A stretch of DNA of 64,000 nt from Williamsia sp. DF01-3 (GCF_023051145.1 NZ_JALKFS010000002.1:1-64000); one strand, 5' to 3'; numbered from the stretch's first letter, positions 41,604-51,500 are shown. The notes: generated from the sequence alone by a model not told the origin. A program made the numbers and translations.

Positions 41604-41638
41604 GGTCCTGACCAGTGATTCCAGCACTGGCCAGGACC
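41604..41638 (+). terminator. Hairpin terminator of the par operon
   Basis: GGTCCTGACCAGTG / CACTGGCCAGGACC (14 bp, one G-U pair) around loop ATTCCAG, 20 bases before the DUF2637 gene. Confidence 0.6.
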
Positions 41639-41657
41639 TCGACCACAGATTGGACCT

Positions 41658-42434
41658 GTGACCGTGAATACCGATACTAAGCGCTCAACTGTGCAGCAAA
41701 TGGCGGTTGTCACCGCGATCGCCGTAACGACATTGCTTGCACTGGGCAGCTTCATCTTGAGCTTTTCAGCGTTGTGGGACATTGCAACCGAGATCTGGCC
41801 ACAGCGAGAGCTGTCTTGGATCGCACCTGTCATCGTCGACGGCACCATTTTGCAAGCGACCATCTCTTTGGTCGCAGCTGCCGGCGACGAATCCAGGCGT
41901 TCCCGACAGTTCTTCTGGTTCCTCCTGACTACCGCGGCCGCCATCAGCATCGCCGGCAACGCCCTTCACGCGTATATCTCCGAGACCGCCCGCCTGGATC
42001 CGATGGTCGCCGTCATTGGCGGCACGATTCCGCCAGCGTTCTTACTCCTGTCGACCCATGGTCTCGTTCTGCTCCTTCGGCTTCGACCTGAACATGCTGC
42101 GCCAAGCGTCCAAGAGGTCGAAGACCACCTCGCAACCCTGCAGGAGATCGCACCAGCCGGCCACCCCGATCCCGTGGACGCTCGAACCGTTGGTGACTTC
42201 GTCGAACCGGCCCGCCGTCTCCGGGAAGTCACCAATGCGACAACGGAACCGTCCACCATTGCGCACATCCTGTGGCTCAACCACTCTCAGCCCCACCAGA
42301 CTCGGCGGGCGCTCGCCAAAAAGGTGAACGTTCACCACGGCACCGTCAGCCGCATCCTGGATGCTTGGGGAGAACACCGCGAGGACATCGACGGGGTTGA
42401 TCAAGAACCGGCACGGCAACCAGTCATGGCGTAG
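41658..42434 (+). CDS. DUF2637 membrane protein with HTH tail
   Basis: 258 residues from GTG 41658. Four membrane segments within residues 10-140 (AVVTAIAVTTLLALGSFILS; SWIAPVIVDGTILQATISLV; QFFWFLLTTAAAISIAGNAL; MVAVIGGTIPPAFLLLSTHG) in the DUF2637/SpdB style of actinobacterial plasmids. The C-terminus (TRRALAKKVNVHHGTVSRIL) is a helix-turn-helix. SpdB-like proteins help plasmid spread, and this may be a membrane-anchored DNA binder near the partition site. A TTGGACC just before the start resembles no good ribosome-binding site, so leaderless translation is possible. Confidence 0.75.
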   Translation: MTVNTDTKRSTVQQMAVVTAIAVTTLLALGSFILSFSALWDIATEIWPQRELSWIAPVIVDGTILQATISLVAAAGDESRRSRQFFWFLLTTAAAISIAGNALHAYISETARLDPMVAVIGGTIPPAFLLLSTHGLVLLLRLRPEHAAPSVQEVEDHLATLQEIAPAGHPDPVDARTVGDFVEPARRLREVTNATTEPSTIAHILWLNHSQPHQTRRALAKKVNVHHGTVSRILDAWGEHREDIDGVDQEPARQPVMA

Positions 42435-42477
42435 CAGCCGAGGACGGGCTGTCGGCGGGGGATGAGAACATCGTTTG

Positions 42478-42606
42478 ATGGCGTACCCACCTGAACCAGG
42501 CGAGGGACAACCTGGGCTCGTCCTGCTGCCCGACGACCGCTACACCAACAGCGATGACCTGATCATTCTGAAACGGCCTGATCCGCCGGTATCCTCAGCG
42601 CAGTAG
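42478..42606 (+). CDS. Small hypothetical protein (42 aa)
   Basis: GGGGGATGAG precedes ATG 42478. Encodes MAYPPEPGEGQPGLVLLPDD followed by RYTNSDDLIILKR and a short tail. The Pro-rich, acidic sequence has no recognised family. It is too short to be certain, but the ribosome-binding site and codon pattern favour translation. Confidence 0.4.
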   Translation: MAYPPEPGEGQPGLVLLPDDRYTNSDDLIILKRPDPPVSSAQ

Positions 42607-42621
42607 CGCTGGGACATTCGG

Positions 42622-42795
42622 TTACACGATCACCGTTAACCCAGGACCGAACCGCTCTTGGGCGGCAACGATCGCCGCCTGCGCGGTCGAGTAGTCGGTA
42701 GGGGAGTGCTCGACAGGGCTGTCGTGGGCGGCTGCAGGCACCGACTTCCACGACCACATCCGAGAGTCTCGGTTAAGCCGCACAACAACTCTCAT
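42622..42795 (-). CDS. Small hypothetical protein (57 aa)
   Basis: ATG 42795 overlaps the previous stop (ATGA). It reads VVRLNRDSRMWSWKSVPAAA and STAQAAIVAAQERFGPGLTV, a basic strand followed by a helix. Second gene of a two-gene operon. No family was recognised. Confidence 0.45.
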   Translation of the reverse strand: MRVVVRLNRDSRMWSWKSVPAAAHDSPVEHSPTDYSTAQAAIVAAQERFGPGLTVIV

Positions 42796-43070
42796 GGCTG
42801 AGTAGTACCCATTCGAGGAGGCCTGATCGCCTCGGCCGGCACCCACAGACATGACGCCACCGTGACGGCGGCATTGGTGCTCGCGATGCTGACTCGCACC
42901 ACACCCATCCACACCCCGCGAGAGGACAACGCCCACGCGAGCTGTTCGCCCGCCTGGTAGTGCTCGATTCTGAGCCCGTACGCGCGCTCAGTCAGGGTGA
43001 CCGGTCGGGCGCCCACCATCGGGAAAGCCCAGCCCAACGCCGCAATCATGTCTTGTGCACGGTTGGTCAT
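42792..43070 (-). CDS. Small hypothetical protein (92 aa)
   Basis: MTNRAQDMIAALGWAFPMVG, then an alpha/beta stretch (YGLRIEHYQAGEQLAWALSS; GVVRVSIASTNAAVTVASCL). Divergent from the recombinase operon, whose first gene begins 22 bases away on the plus strand. No family or ribosome-binding site was recognised. Confidence 0.45.
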   Translation of the reverse strand: MTNRAQDMIAALGWAFPMVGARPVTLTERAYGLRIEHYQAGEQLAWALSSRGVWMGVVRVSIASTNAAVTVASCLWVPAEAIRPPRMGTTQP

Positions 43071-43091
43071 CTGTCCACGTAGTGTCCGACC

Positions 43092-44594
43092 GTGCGAAGG
43101 TCAGCGTGGCGAGTGTGCGTCACCCCCGGGGAGTTGATGCCGCGTGTGTCAATGGCGGACGTTGCTGGTCTCGCTGTGGATTGGCAGGACTGGTTGCTGC
43201 AGTCGGGGCTAGTACCTGGTGCTCCGTTCCTCCTGAGCCCGTCATTCGAGTACAGCATCACCCTGAACGCATTCTTTAGTTCGGCTGAGATGCAGTCCAA
43301 GGCGCGTAACACACAGGTTGGGTACGCACGCGATCTGGCGGCGTTCTTGAACTTCGCTTTCGCAGCGCGCGGGCGGCGTGATTGGCGGGATGTGGAGGAG
43401 TCCGATCACGTGGCCTATTGGCGATGGCGCCGAATGGATGCGGCCGGTCCTCGTGTGAAGGGTACGACCTGGGACCGCGAGGTCGCCGCGGCAGATAAGT
43501 TCTTTGGGTGGCAAGTCGACGCGGGTACGGTGCCGGTCAATCCGGTGCCGCACCGGCTTCGGAGGTTCATGCCGATCTACCCAGGGCCCGGCGGCCGCGA
43601 ACTGTCCGCGACGACGCCGGCGACGTACTCACACGATCGACAGTCTGAGCATGTGAGGTGGCTGCCGCCGCAGTCCTATCGACGGTGGCGCGATGTCGGC
43701 ATGCGCGGGTACACCGCGGATGGCATGCCAGATCCACGATTTCGCGGGAGATGGGGTGCGCGCAATGCAACCTTCTGCGATCTCATGGTGCGAACTGGTC
43801 TGCGGCTATCGGAGCAGGCGGCGTTGACGGTATTCGAGGTCCCACTGGAACGTGGTCTCGGTGGCTATCAACGTTTCTGGCTGCCAACAGCGATCGCGAA
43901 GGGTGCTTCCGCCCGATGGGTCTATGTACCGGAATCTGTGATCGCCGATCTGATGAGCTACATGCTGGTGGACCGCGCTGAGGTGATCGAACGGGCCCGT
44001 GAAGCTGGCCGGTATGAACGGTGGCCCGCGCCCCTAATAGTTCCAGATCCGTCGAAACCAATAGCGGTGCGAACAGACGCAGGCACGCGCGTGCGCATCA
44101 AGGTGCACGATCTGACCGCAGAAGAGCGGCGCACGCTGCTGGTCGATGGACCGAACGGGTTGGAGCCGGCCGCGTTCTGGTTGTCAGAGTTCGGCACACC
44201 GATCGCAGTGTCGACGTGGAAAGATCTGTTCACCACGGCGAACAAGCGATGTCAGATAGCGGGGGTGTCGCTGAGCGCGCACGCGCACTTGCTGCGGCAT
44301 ACGTTCGCGGTCGTGACCTTAGAACAGCTACAACGAGGCCACATCGCGGCACTGGGGGAGCTGAACGTGCACCAGCGTGGACAGTGGACCCAGATTTTCG
44401 GTGACCCCCTGGACTGGGTGCGACGACGTCTCGGGCATCGATCGGTGGTGACGACTCAGATCTATCTACATGCGTTGTCGGAGTTAGAGATGCACACGCG
44501 GATGGCGTTGGTGCCTCAAGATTGGGAGGACCTGCGTCACATCCCAATAGAGGCGATCGATGCCCCTCTTGAGCGTGGTGCTGTCGATGACTGA
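43092..44594 (+). CDS. Tyrosine recombinase 1 of the left operon (TnpA-like)
   Basis: 500 residues from GTG 43092. An N-terminal core-binding part (STQVGYARDLAAFLNFAFAA-like) and a catalytic domain with Arg in RTGLRLSEQAAL, HLLRHTF (HxxR), LGHRS and the nucleophile in TQIYLHAL. All catalytic residues are present, so it should be active. First of four overlapping genes forming a Tn554-like or recombinase-in-trio unit. Confidence 0.85.
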   Translation: MRRSAWRVCVTPGELMPRVSMADVAGLAVDWQDWLLQSGLVPGAPFLLSPSFEYSITLNAFFSSAEMQSKARNTQVGYARDLAAFLNFAFAARGRRDWRDVEESDHVAYWRWRRMDAAGPRVKGTTWDREVAAADKFFGWQVDAGTVPVNPVPHRLRRFMPIYPGPGGRELSATTPATYSHDRQSEHVRWLPPQSYRRWRDVGMRGYTADGMPDPRFRGRWGARNATFCDLMVRTGLRLSEQAALTVFEVPLERGLGGYQRFWLPTAIAKGASARWVYVPESVIADLMSYMLVDRAEVIERAREAGRYERWPAPLIVPDPSKPIAVRTDAGTRVRIKVHDLTAEERRTLLVDGPNGLEPAAFWLSEFGTPIAVSTWKDLFTTANKRCQIAGVSLSAHAHLLRHTFAVVTLEQLQRGHIAALGELNVHQRGQWTQIFGDPLDWVRRRLGHRSVVTTQIYLHALSELEMHTRMALVPQDWEDLRHIPIEAIDAPLERGAVDD

Positions 44595-46431
44595 GCGTGG
44601 CCGCGGCAGCACAGGATTGGGTCGCCGGGCATCTCTCCCGCCGCAGGGATACGAAGCAGCCGAAGCTGCCCCCGGGGCTTTGGGCGGGCTCGACGTGCTG
44701 TTCGACGGGGAAGACGAACGCTCGACCACCTTCGCGGTCGCTGACTTCCCGCTGCCGGGCTGGCACCCGGCAGTGGCAGATGCTCTACGCCGAGTATTGG
44801 GGCCGTTGGGCTCGATCAGAACGCTCGGATCGGCGAAGTCGTACGTTCGCTCAGTCCGCCAGGCATTGCTAGTGCTGTCCGGCCTTACTGATCCACCTTC
44901 GAGCCCAAGGTCTTTGACGATTGCACATCTGGAGTCAATGTACGACCACCATCGCGGCCGGGGACTGCACGAATCGAGAGCCTGGAGCCGTGTAGCTGAG
45001 TTCGGCCGCTTCCTCTCTGTCAGCCCGCTCGTGGAACAGGTGGCTCAGGACGTCATCGACCACACCTGCCGCCGGGTTGGTATCCAGTATCGAGGCGGCC
45101 GACCAGGCTATTCCGACGGCGAGCTGACCCGACTTCTCGCGGCCGCCAGAACCGACGTGGCGGCAATCCGTGATCGCATCCGAACCGCCGAGTCGTTGGT
45201 TAGCGCGCACGAACAGGCATCGGGCTCACTGGCAGATGGCCGCTACGAGGCCTTGACGTTGGCCGACATGGCGCGCAGCGGCGTGGTGCCCCGTCCCCCA
45301 GGGATCGACGGCGAGTTCCGGGTAACGCGCCGCGCGTTGGCAAGTCAGCTCTTTCTGACAATCCCGGACCTCGCACCATTGATGGCGCTGCTCGTCGCCG
45401 TCACCGGACGCAACGTCGAAACGATCAAAGAACTCCCGCACGAACATAGGATCCTCGAATCCCGCGCGGTCGAAGTCCGCCTAGTCAAACGACGCCGCCG
45501 CGGCCGATGGTTTGATACCGCCACGTGGGACATTGGGCCGCCCGGGAAAGAACTGGACTACCCCGGTGGCCTATATCTGCTACTTCACGAACTGACCGGC
45601 CGCAGCAGGACATTCAGCGACAGCACCTCCGTGTGGTCGCTGTGGCGCAACGGACACCTGCGCGGGCTCCAGGGTGTAGAGGAGCACTACGATCCGTTCG
45701 CGCGGGACCTGTCGGCGTTGGCGATTCGATGGACAGTGTGGCGCGATCGGCACCACCTCGAGGCGGATGCGCTCGAGGGCGCAGAACCCGAGCCACTGGA
45801 GGTCTCGACCAACAGGATCAAGACCAGCACGGAGGTTCGCCGCACCAAACAACTCGGTGGGCACCTGCCCTCGTCGGCCCGGAGCAACACCGTGCCCGTG
45901 CTGTTCGGTAACTATTTGCGCGGCGATCCCACCGTGGCTGAGTGGGCGCAGGACATCGTCGCTACTGCAGTCAGTGAGGCCGAGTCGAAGGCCCTGCAGG
46001 CGCATCGGCGGGCCCTGCAAATCGCTGGGGGAGCACTGCATGTGCGTTCACCTGCATCGGGGCCCGAGGACGACGACATGCCTGCGCCCCACCCCGCCGC
46101 GGAGGCCGCATGGACCACCTGCATCGACGCAGATAGCCATCCCGCGACTGGTAACACGTGCCGAGCATCGTTCCTGGACTGCTTTCATTGCGGAAACTGT
46201 GTCATCACACCCGATCACCTCCCAGGGCTACTCGGGCTCCTCGACGCTCTGGTCGCCCGCCGCCAACAGCTCCCCGAGGCCGATTGGTGGAGGAAGTACG
46301 GTCCGACGTGGGCGGCGATTCACCATGACGTGCTACCCAAGTTCAGCCGATCCGAGATCACCGTCGCCGCCCGTAACAAAGCTACCGACAGTCTTCTCGA
46401 TCTCGTTGAAACACCCTGGGAGACAGCATGA
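44587..46431 (+). CDS. Recombinase-like protein 2, catalytic motifs degenerate
   Basis: 614 residues from ATG 44587, overlapping the previous stop. The fold region has VAVTGRNVETIKEL (box I-like Arg) and RTKQLGGHLPSSARSNTVPV then LFGNYLRGD, but no typical HxxR...GH...Y set, so it may be a structural partner rather than a strand-cutting enzyme. A Cys cluster (CRASFLDCFHCGNC) near residue 535 suggests zinc binding. Confidence 0.68.
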   Translation: MTERGRGSTGLGRRASLPPQGYEAAEAAPGALGGLDVLFDGEDERSTTFAVADFPLPGWHPAVADALRRVLGPLGSIRTLGSAKSYVRSVRQALLVLSGLTDPPSSPRSLTIAHLESMYDHHRGRGLHESRAWSRVAEFGRFLSVSPLVEQVAQDVIDHTCRRVGIQYRGGRPGYSDGELTRLLAAARTDVAAIRDRIRTAESLVSAHEQASGSLADGRYEALTLADMARSGVVPRPPGIDGEFRVTRRALASQLFLTIPDLAPLMALLVAVTGRNVETIKELPHEHRILESRAVEVRLVKRRRRGRWFDTATWDIGPPGKELDYPGGLYLLLHELTGRSRTFSDSTSVWSLWRNGHLRGLQGVEEHYDPFARDLSALAIRWTVWRDRHHLEADALEGAEPEPLEVSTNRIKTSTEVRRTKQLGGHLPSSARSNTVPVLFGNYLRGDPTVAEWAQDIVATAVSEAESKALQAHRRALQIAGGALHVRSPASGPEDDDMPAPHPAAEAAWTTCIDADSHPATGNTCRASFLDCFHCGNCVITPDHLPGLLGLLDALVARRQQLPEADWWRKYGPTWAAIHHDVLPKFSRSEITVAARNKATDSLLDLVETPWETA

Positions 46432-48533
46432 CAGCCAAACACGACCGACCCGCAAGCGCGCACCCCTTCCGCGACAGACTGATTTTCGACGGCCGGCCGG
46501 TGCGGACAGAAACGGACCGCCAGCAGGCGGCGCGCTTTATCGACGACGTCTGGGACCTCGCACCAGGATCATTCCAGCAGCACCACGTCAGGATCATCCT
46601 CGACTTCACAACACTGCCGACGCCCTACCGCCTCATCGCAAAAGAACTGGCACTCACCCTGCTTAGCGGCCCGGTGCCCACCCGGGAACTCGGACTCCCG
46701 AAGGTCGGCACCATCGTGTCCCTGTTCGCCTCCATCCGCAGCTTCCTCATCTGGCTCAACACCCAAGCCGTACACGGCAAAGAACCGTTGCCACTGTCAA
46801 TGGTCACGTCCGACGACTTGCTCACCTACCAACAGCATTTGATGGCAACACAACTTAACCGCGCTGTCCGCGACAACCACCGCGTCGCGATTCGCTACTT
46901 CTGGCGCTATCGGACGGTACTGGTTTCCGATCAGCTGACCTTCGATCCCCGGCGTATCAAGGGATGGGGCGAGACCGGTGCTCGCAGTAACACCGAAAAC
47001 ATGACCGCCAGGATCCCGGAAGCGGTCCTGGGGCCACTGGTGGCGTGGAGCCTGAGATTCATCGACGACTTCGCGCCCGACATTCTGGCTGCCGATCGTG
47101 AGTGGTGCCGACTCCGCCTAGGGGAAGGAAGAATAGAACCCGACACGCGGCGCTGGGTCCAGCCCGCACTCGAACAGCTCCTCGTGCAACACCGCGCTAC
47201 CGGCAGACCACTCCCCGGCCGCAACGGCCGACCCAACCGCAGGCATTTGGCGAACCTCCTCGGGTGCGACGCCTCGACTCTGCTCCGCCCCTCCTACCGC
47301 GAACTCATCGACCACACAGCCCGCGAAGTCGGGGTCTGCGACACCATCGCTCTGAACATCACCATCACCGGGCGCCTCGACGGCGCACCATGGATCGACG
47401 AAATCACCACTGACCGCACCGACCGCGCCGCCGGCGGCACCCATCTGCAGACCGCTCTGCGAGCCGCCTGCTACGTGGTCATCGCATTTCTATCCGGCAT
47501 GCGGGACAGCGAAATCAAACACCTACGTCGTAGGTGCGTCACCGTCAAGCGAGATCGACACGACAGGCCCTACCGGTGGCTCATCACCAGCCTTGCGTTC
47601 AAAGGCGAACACGACCCCACCGGAGTACAGGCAACCTGGGTGGTCGGTGCCCCCGTCGCCCGCGCGGTTGCCATCCTCGAGCAACTACAGCCCGACGACG
47701 AACCACGACTGTTCGCGCCCACCATCCAAAGCCCTGCGGTGCGTCGAGGCCAGGTCGCCGACCACGTCACCCTCACCACTACCACCAACACCCACCTCAA
47801 CGACTTGATCGAATGGATCAACGACTACTGCCGAGTCCATGGGCGCGACGATGCCCTCCCGGACGTACACGGAACACGGTGGCGGCTGACCACGCGACAA
47901 TTTCGGCGCACCCTGGCGTGGTTCATCGCCCGCCAGCCAGGCGGATCCGTCGCCGGGGCGATCCAGTACCGGCACCAAGCCATTCACATGTTCGAGGGCT
48001 ACGCGGGCACGTCCGACAGCGGGTTTCGCGCAGAAGTCGAAGCAGAACAGGCCCTGGCCCGCGGCGAACACCTGATGGCCATGACCGACGCCCACCACCA
48101 CGACGGGTTAAGCGGACCCGCATCAGACGAAGCCCGCCGCCGTCTCACCGAGTACGGCGTCAACATCGGCTATCAAGGGCACATCATCACTGACCGCCGC
48201 CGCCAATGCCGACTGCTGCGCCGCCACGACCCGGCCATCTACCCGGGCCGGTATGCGACATGCGTATTCGATCCCGACAAAGCCCTGTGCACCCGAACCA
48301 CAACCAGGGACGGGCGACTCGCACCCACGCTCGGCGAATGTCAGCCGCTACATTGCCGCAACGTCGCACTCACCAGCGGCAACATTGCCGCCCTACGTGC
48401 TGAGACCACCACCATCGATACGGAACTAACACAGCGACCGGCACTTCCGCCGCTACTTCGCACGAGGCTCACCCAGCGCCGAGAGCAGATCGTACAGTTC
48501 ACCGAACGGTACGACCCCACGGATCAACTATGA
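46428..48533 (+). CDS. Tyrosine recombinase 3 of the left operon (TnpB-like)
   Basis: 701 residues, ATGA overlap with its neighbour. SGMRDSEIKHLRRR (box I Arg), TTRQFRRTLAWFIA (box II with Arg but without the usual His), YRHQAIHMFEGYAG (possible Tyr). A C-terminal Cys/His region (CRLLRRHD; CVFDPDKALC; CQPLHC) probably binds zinc. The length and tail match the large TnpB-type partner of Tn554-like systems. Confidence 0.75.
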   Translation: MTAKHDRPASAHPFRDRLIFDGRPVRTETDRQQAARFIDDVWDLAPGSFQQHHVRIILDFTTLPTPYRLIAKELALTLLSGPVPTRELGLPKVGTIVSLFASIRSFLIWLNTQAVHGKEPLPLSMVTSDDLLTYQQHLMATQLNRAVRDNHRVAIRYFWRYRTVLVSDQLTFDPRRIKGWGETGARSNTENMTARIPEAVLGPLVAWSLRFIDDFAPDILAADREWCRLRLGEGRIEPDTRRWVQPALEQLLVQHRATGRPLPGRNGRPNRRHLANLLGCDASTLLRPSYRELIDHTAREVGVCDTIALNITITGRLDGAPWIDEITTDRTDRAAGGTHLQTALRAACYVVIAFLSGMRDSEIKHLRRRCVTVKRDRHDRPYRWLITSLAFKGEHDPTGVQATWVVGAPVARAVAILEQLQPDDEPRLFAPTIQSPAVRRGQVADHVTLTTTTNTHLNDLIEWINDYCRVHGRDDALPDVHGTRWRLTTRQFRRTLAWFIARQPGGSVAGAIQYRHQAIHMFEGYAGTSDSGFRAEVEAEQALARGEHLMAMTDAHHHDGLSGPASDEARRRLTEYGVNIGYQGHIITDRRRQCRLLRRHDPAIYPGRYATCVFDPDKALCTRTTTRDGRLAPTLGECQPLHCRNVALTSGNIAALRAETTTIDTELTQRPALPPLLRTRLTQRREQIVQFTERYDPTDQL

Positions 48534-48919
48534 GCCGTCGCGTAGACATGCCGACCGACGATGACGTTCGTCAAGCAATGCACGAGTACATCGACGACGC
48601 TCGAGATGCGGGAACCCGTGCCACCGTCATCGGGCTGGCACGTCGACTGAACCTGAGCAACGGCACCTTCTGGCGACAGTTCCCCGGCATCGCCGCCGAA
48701 CTCAAGTCCGCAACCGCCAGCACACCCCCGGCCCCTCGGACGGACGACCGCACCGCACTTCGCGCCGACAATGCACGCCTACGGCGTGATAACGCAGCAC
48801 TGTCGTCCGATATTGAGCTCGCAGTAGCCAGCATCCAACGCCTCACCCTCGAAAACTATGCGCTGCGAAACCAACTCGAAGCGTCAGCGAAGATCGTAGC
48901 GATACCACCGCGGCCGTGA
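48530..48919 (+). CDS. TnpC-like accessory protein
   Basis: 129 residues, ATGA overlap. A helix-turn-helix region (TRATVIGLARRLNLSNGTFW) and a coiled coil (RADNARLRRDNAALSSDIEL; RLTLENYALRNQLEA), the layout of Tn554 TnpC, the DNA-binding protein that stimulates transposition. It is the last gene of the left recombinase operon and faces the copper island. Confidence 0.72.
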   Translation: MSRRVDMPTDDDVRQAMHEYIDDARDAGTRATVIGLARRLNLSNGTFWRQFPGIAAELKSATASTPPAPRTDDRTALRADNARLRRDNAALSSDIELAVASIQRLTLENYALRNQLEASAKIVAIPPRP

Positions 48920-48965
48920 CGGGACTCTCGCCGGGTAGTACGAGCGCCTTGCGGGAAGCTGCGGG

Positions 48966-49289
48966 CTAGGACCGGACCAGGCGGGCGATGGCGTCGGAAG
49001 CCTCTTTGAGCTTTGCTTCGGCTTCTGGCCCGCCGGTTTTGGCGGCGTCAACGACGCAGTGCTTGAGGTGATCATCGAGTAGGCCGATCGCCACACCCTC
49101 AAGCGCTTTGGTCAACGCGGAGATCTGGGTGAGGATGTCGATGCAGTACTGCTCTTCATCAACCATCCGGTGCAGCCCGCGGGCCTGGCCCTCAATCCGC
49201 TTGAGCCGAGCGAGGTACTTCTTTTTGTCGTCGATGTAACCGTGCGGAGCAGCGTGCTCCCCGTCGTGGGTGGGTGTGCTGGCAGCCAT
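48966..49289 (-). CDS. csoR: CsoR-type copper repressor
   Basis: 107 residues. The CsoR copper ligands are present: Cys in EEQYCIDIL, then His and Cys in HLKHCV. ARLKRIEGQARGLHRMVDEE is the usual DNA-contact helix. Copper(I) binding releases it from GC-rich palindromes such as those at 51485-51500 and 55251-55266. It lies 38 bases after the CopB-type ATPase in the same operon, so it regulates its own synthesis. Confidence 0.85.
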   Translation of the reverse strand: MAASTPTHDGEHAAPHGYIDDKKKYLARLKRIEGQARGLHRMVDEEQYCIDILTQISALTKALEGVAIGLLDDHLKHCVVDAAKTGGPEAEAKLKEASDAIARLVRS

Positions 49290-49327
49290 AAAAGTCCTTC
49301 GTTGTGGGGCGTCTGCAGTGTAAGTGG

Positions 49328-51472
49328 CTACTTGCCCAGTGCAGCAGTGGCGCTGACGTCAGGGCGCAGGTCCAGTCGCCGCAACAGCTGGGCATTGAGC
49401 GCCACAACCACCGTGGACGCCGACATCAAGATCGCACCAACCGACATGGGCAGAACGAACCCGATCCCAGCGAGCACACCGGCAGCCAAGGGTACGGAGA
49501 TCAGGTTGTAACCGGCGGCCCACCACAGGTTCTGCTTCATTTTCCGGTAGCTCGCTCGCGACAGCTCGATCACCGACAGCACCGATCGGGGGTCGTCGCT
49601 GGCGAGGATGACACCGGCCGAGGCGATCGCGACGTCGGTGCCGGCGCCGATGGCGATGCCGACGTCCGCTTGGGCGAGTGCGGGGGCGTCGTTGACACCG
49701 TCGCCGACCATGGCCGTCGTGCGGCCCTCGGATTGAAGTTCTTTGACTTTGGAGGCTTTGTGTTCGGGGCGGACGCCGGCGAACACGCGGTCGATGCCGA
49801 GTTCAGTGGCGACAGATTGGGCCACTGCGTGTGCGTCGCCGGTGATCATGACGACCTGGATACCGAGTTTGTGCAGCGCGTCGACGGCCTGGCGTGATTC
49901 GCTGCGCACCTCGTCGGCCAGTTTGAGGGCGCCGATGACCTGCCCGTCGGCGAGGACGTGCAAGATGATGGCGCCGTCGGCCCGCCAGCGCTCGGCGACG
50001 TCGAGCTCGCTGTGCTGGTACTGCTCGAGCAGTCGGGGCCCGCCGACCTGAACATGGCGGCCGTCGACGGTGGCCGAGACACCGACGGCGGGCGATGAGG
50101 TGAAGTCGCTAGCGGCAACGCGGGTGAGGTGCTGAGTCTGTGCGGCGTGCACGATGGCTTTGCCCAGGGGATGTTCGCTGTCGGTTTCCGCGGCTGCGGC
50201 CCAGGCCAATACATCGTCCTCGGAATGGCCGGCGATTGTGTGGACTGCGGTGACGGTGGGTTCGCCTTTGGTCAGGGTGCCGGTCTTGTCGAACAGCACG
50301 GTGTCCACGGTGCGCATGCTTTCCAGCGCGAGCCGATCTTTGATCAATACCCCGCCGCGGGCGGCGCGTTCGGTGGCGATGGCCACCACCAGTGGGATGG
50401 CCAAGCCCAGTGCGTGCGGGCAGGCGATGACCAGGACGGTGATGGTGCGTACGACCGCGTCGTCGGGATAGCCGAGCACGGTCCAGGCGATGGCGGTCAG
50501 TACCGCAGCGCCGAGTGCGAACCAGAACAACCAGCCTGCGGCGGTATCGGCGAGCCGTTGGGCTCGCGACGTCGAGTTCTGGGCGTCGGCGACCAGTCGT
50601 CCGATACCGGCCAGGGCGGTGTCGTCGCCGGTGGCGGTGACCTGCACCCGCAGCCCCGAGTCGGTAGCGACGGTCCCGGCGACCACGGCGTCACCGGCGC
50701 TGCGGCGCACCGTCTTCGATTCCCCGGTCACCATCGATTCGTCTATCTCGGCGGTGCCGTCGACAATCTTTCCGTCCGCCGGCACGCTGGCGCCGGGGCG
50801 CACGATGACGACGTCACCGACCTGCAGTTGCGAGGGCGGCACGGTGACCGTGGTGTCGCCGTCGACGCGTTCAGCTTCGTCGGGTAGCAGCGCCGCCAAC
50901 GAGTCCAGCGCGGACGTCGTCTGAGCCAGCGACCGCATCTCAATCCAGTGCCCCAACAACATGATCACGATCAACAGGGCCAGTTCCCACCAGAAATCGA
51001 GCTGATGGTCCAGCAGTTCCAGGCTCGCACCCCACGACGCCACGAACGCCACCGTGATCGCCAGCGCGATAAGCAGCATCATGCCCGGCGCCCGTGATCG
51101 CACCTCACTGACCGCGCCGGTCAGGAACGGCCGGCCGCCCCAGGCGAACATCACGGTGCCCAGAATCGGCGAAATCCATGTCACTGCTTCGCTGTCGGGT
51201 AACTCGTATCCGACGAGCATGGCGAACATGTTTGAGAATCCGACCACCGGAATGGCCAGCACCAGCATGATCCAAAACAGGCGCCGGAACTGTCCGACGT
51301 GGTCACCATGTCCGGCGTGACCCTGATGCCCGCCGTGTGCACCGTGGTCGCTGTGGCTGTCGTCATGGCCGGCGTGCTCATGCGAGGTGTGCTCCTGCAC
51401 CGCACCAGCATGGGCGTGCTCGGTGGGTGTCGCGGGTGAGTGCGCCGAGTGGTTGTGCTGTGGAGCGTTCAT
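49328..51472 (-). CDS. copB: CopB-type copper-exporting P1B-ATPase
   Basis: 714 residues from ATG 51472 (ATG 51481 lies inside the CsoR-box region). A His-rich N-terminus (HNHSAHSPATPTEHAHAGAV and further HxxH runs) in place of a CxxC domain. Membrane motif ACPHALGLA (CPH), characteristic of CopB-type Cu(II)/Ag or Cu exporters, phosphorylation motif DKTGTLTKG and GDGVND. The -10-like TATACG (51487-51482) puts transcription start at about the ATG, so the mRNA may be leaderless. Confidence 0.9.
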   Translation of the reverse strand: MNAPQHNHSAHSPATPTEHAHAGAVQEHTSHEHAGHDDSHSDHGAHGGHQGHAGHGDHVGQFRRLFWIMLVLAIPVVGFSNMFAMLVGYELPDSEAVTWISPILGTVMFAWGGRPFLTGAVSEVRSRAPGMMLLIALAITVAFVASWGASLELLDHQLDFWWELALLIVIMLLGHWIEMRSLAQTTSALDSLAALLPDEAERVDGDTTVTVPPSQLQVGDVVIVRPGASVPADGKIVDGTAEIDESMVTGESKTVRRSAGDAVVAGTVATDSGLRVQVTATGDDTALAGIGRLVADAQNSTSRAQRLADTAAGWLFWFALGAAVLTAIAWTVLGYPDDAVVRTITVLVIACPHALGLAIPLVVAIATERAARGGVLIKDRLALESMRTVDTVLFDKTGTLTKGEPTVTAVHTIAGHSEDDVLAWAAAAETDSEHPLGKAIVHAAQTQHLTRVAASDFTSSPAVGVSATVDGRHVQVGGPRLLEQYQHSELDVAERWRADGAIILHVLADGQVIGALKLADEVRSESRQAVDALHKLGIQVVMITGDAHAVAQSVATELGIDRVFAGVRPEHKASKVKELQSEGRTTAMVGDGVNDAPALAQADVGIAIGAGTDVAIASAGVILASDDPRSVLSVIELSRASYRKMKQNLWWAAGYNLISVPLAAGVLAGIGFVLPMSVGAILMSASTVVVALNAQLLRRLDLRPDVSATAALGK

Positions 51473-51484
51473 GGCGTCCATCGT

Positions 51485-51500
51485 ATACCCCCTGGGGTAT
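51485..51500. promoter_or_regulatory. CsoR operator before copB
   Basis: Palindrome ATACCCCCTGGGGTAT, the GC-rich core of CsoR boxes, overlapping the -10 region of copB-csoR. Confidence 0.72.
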
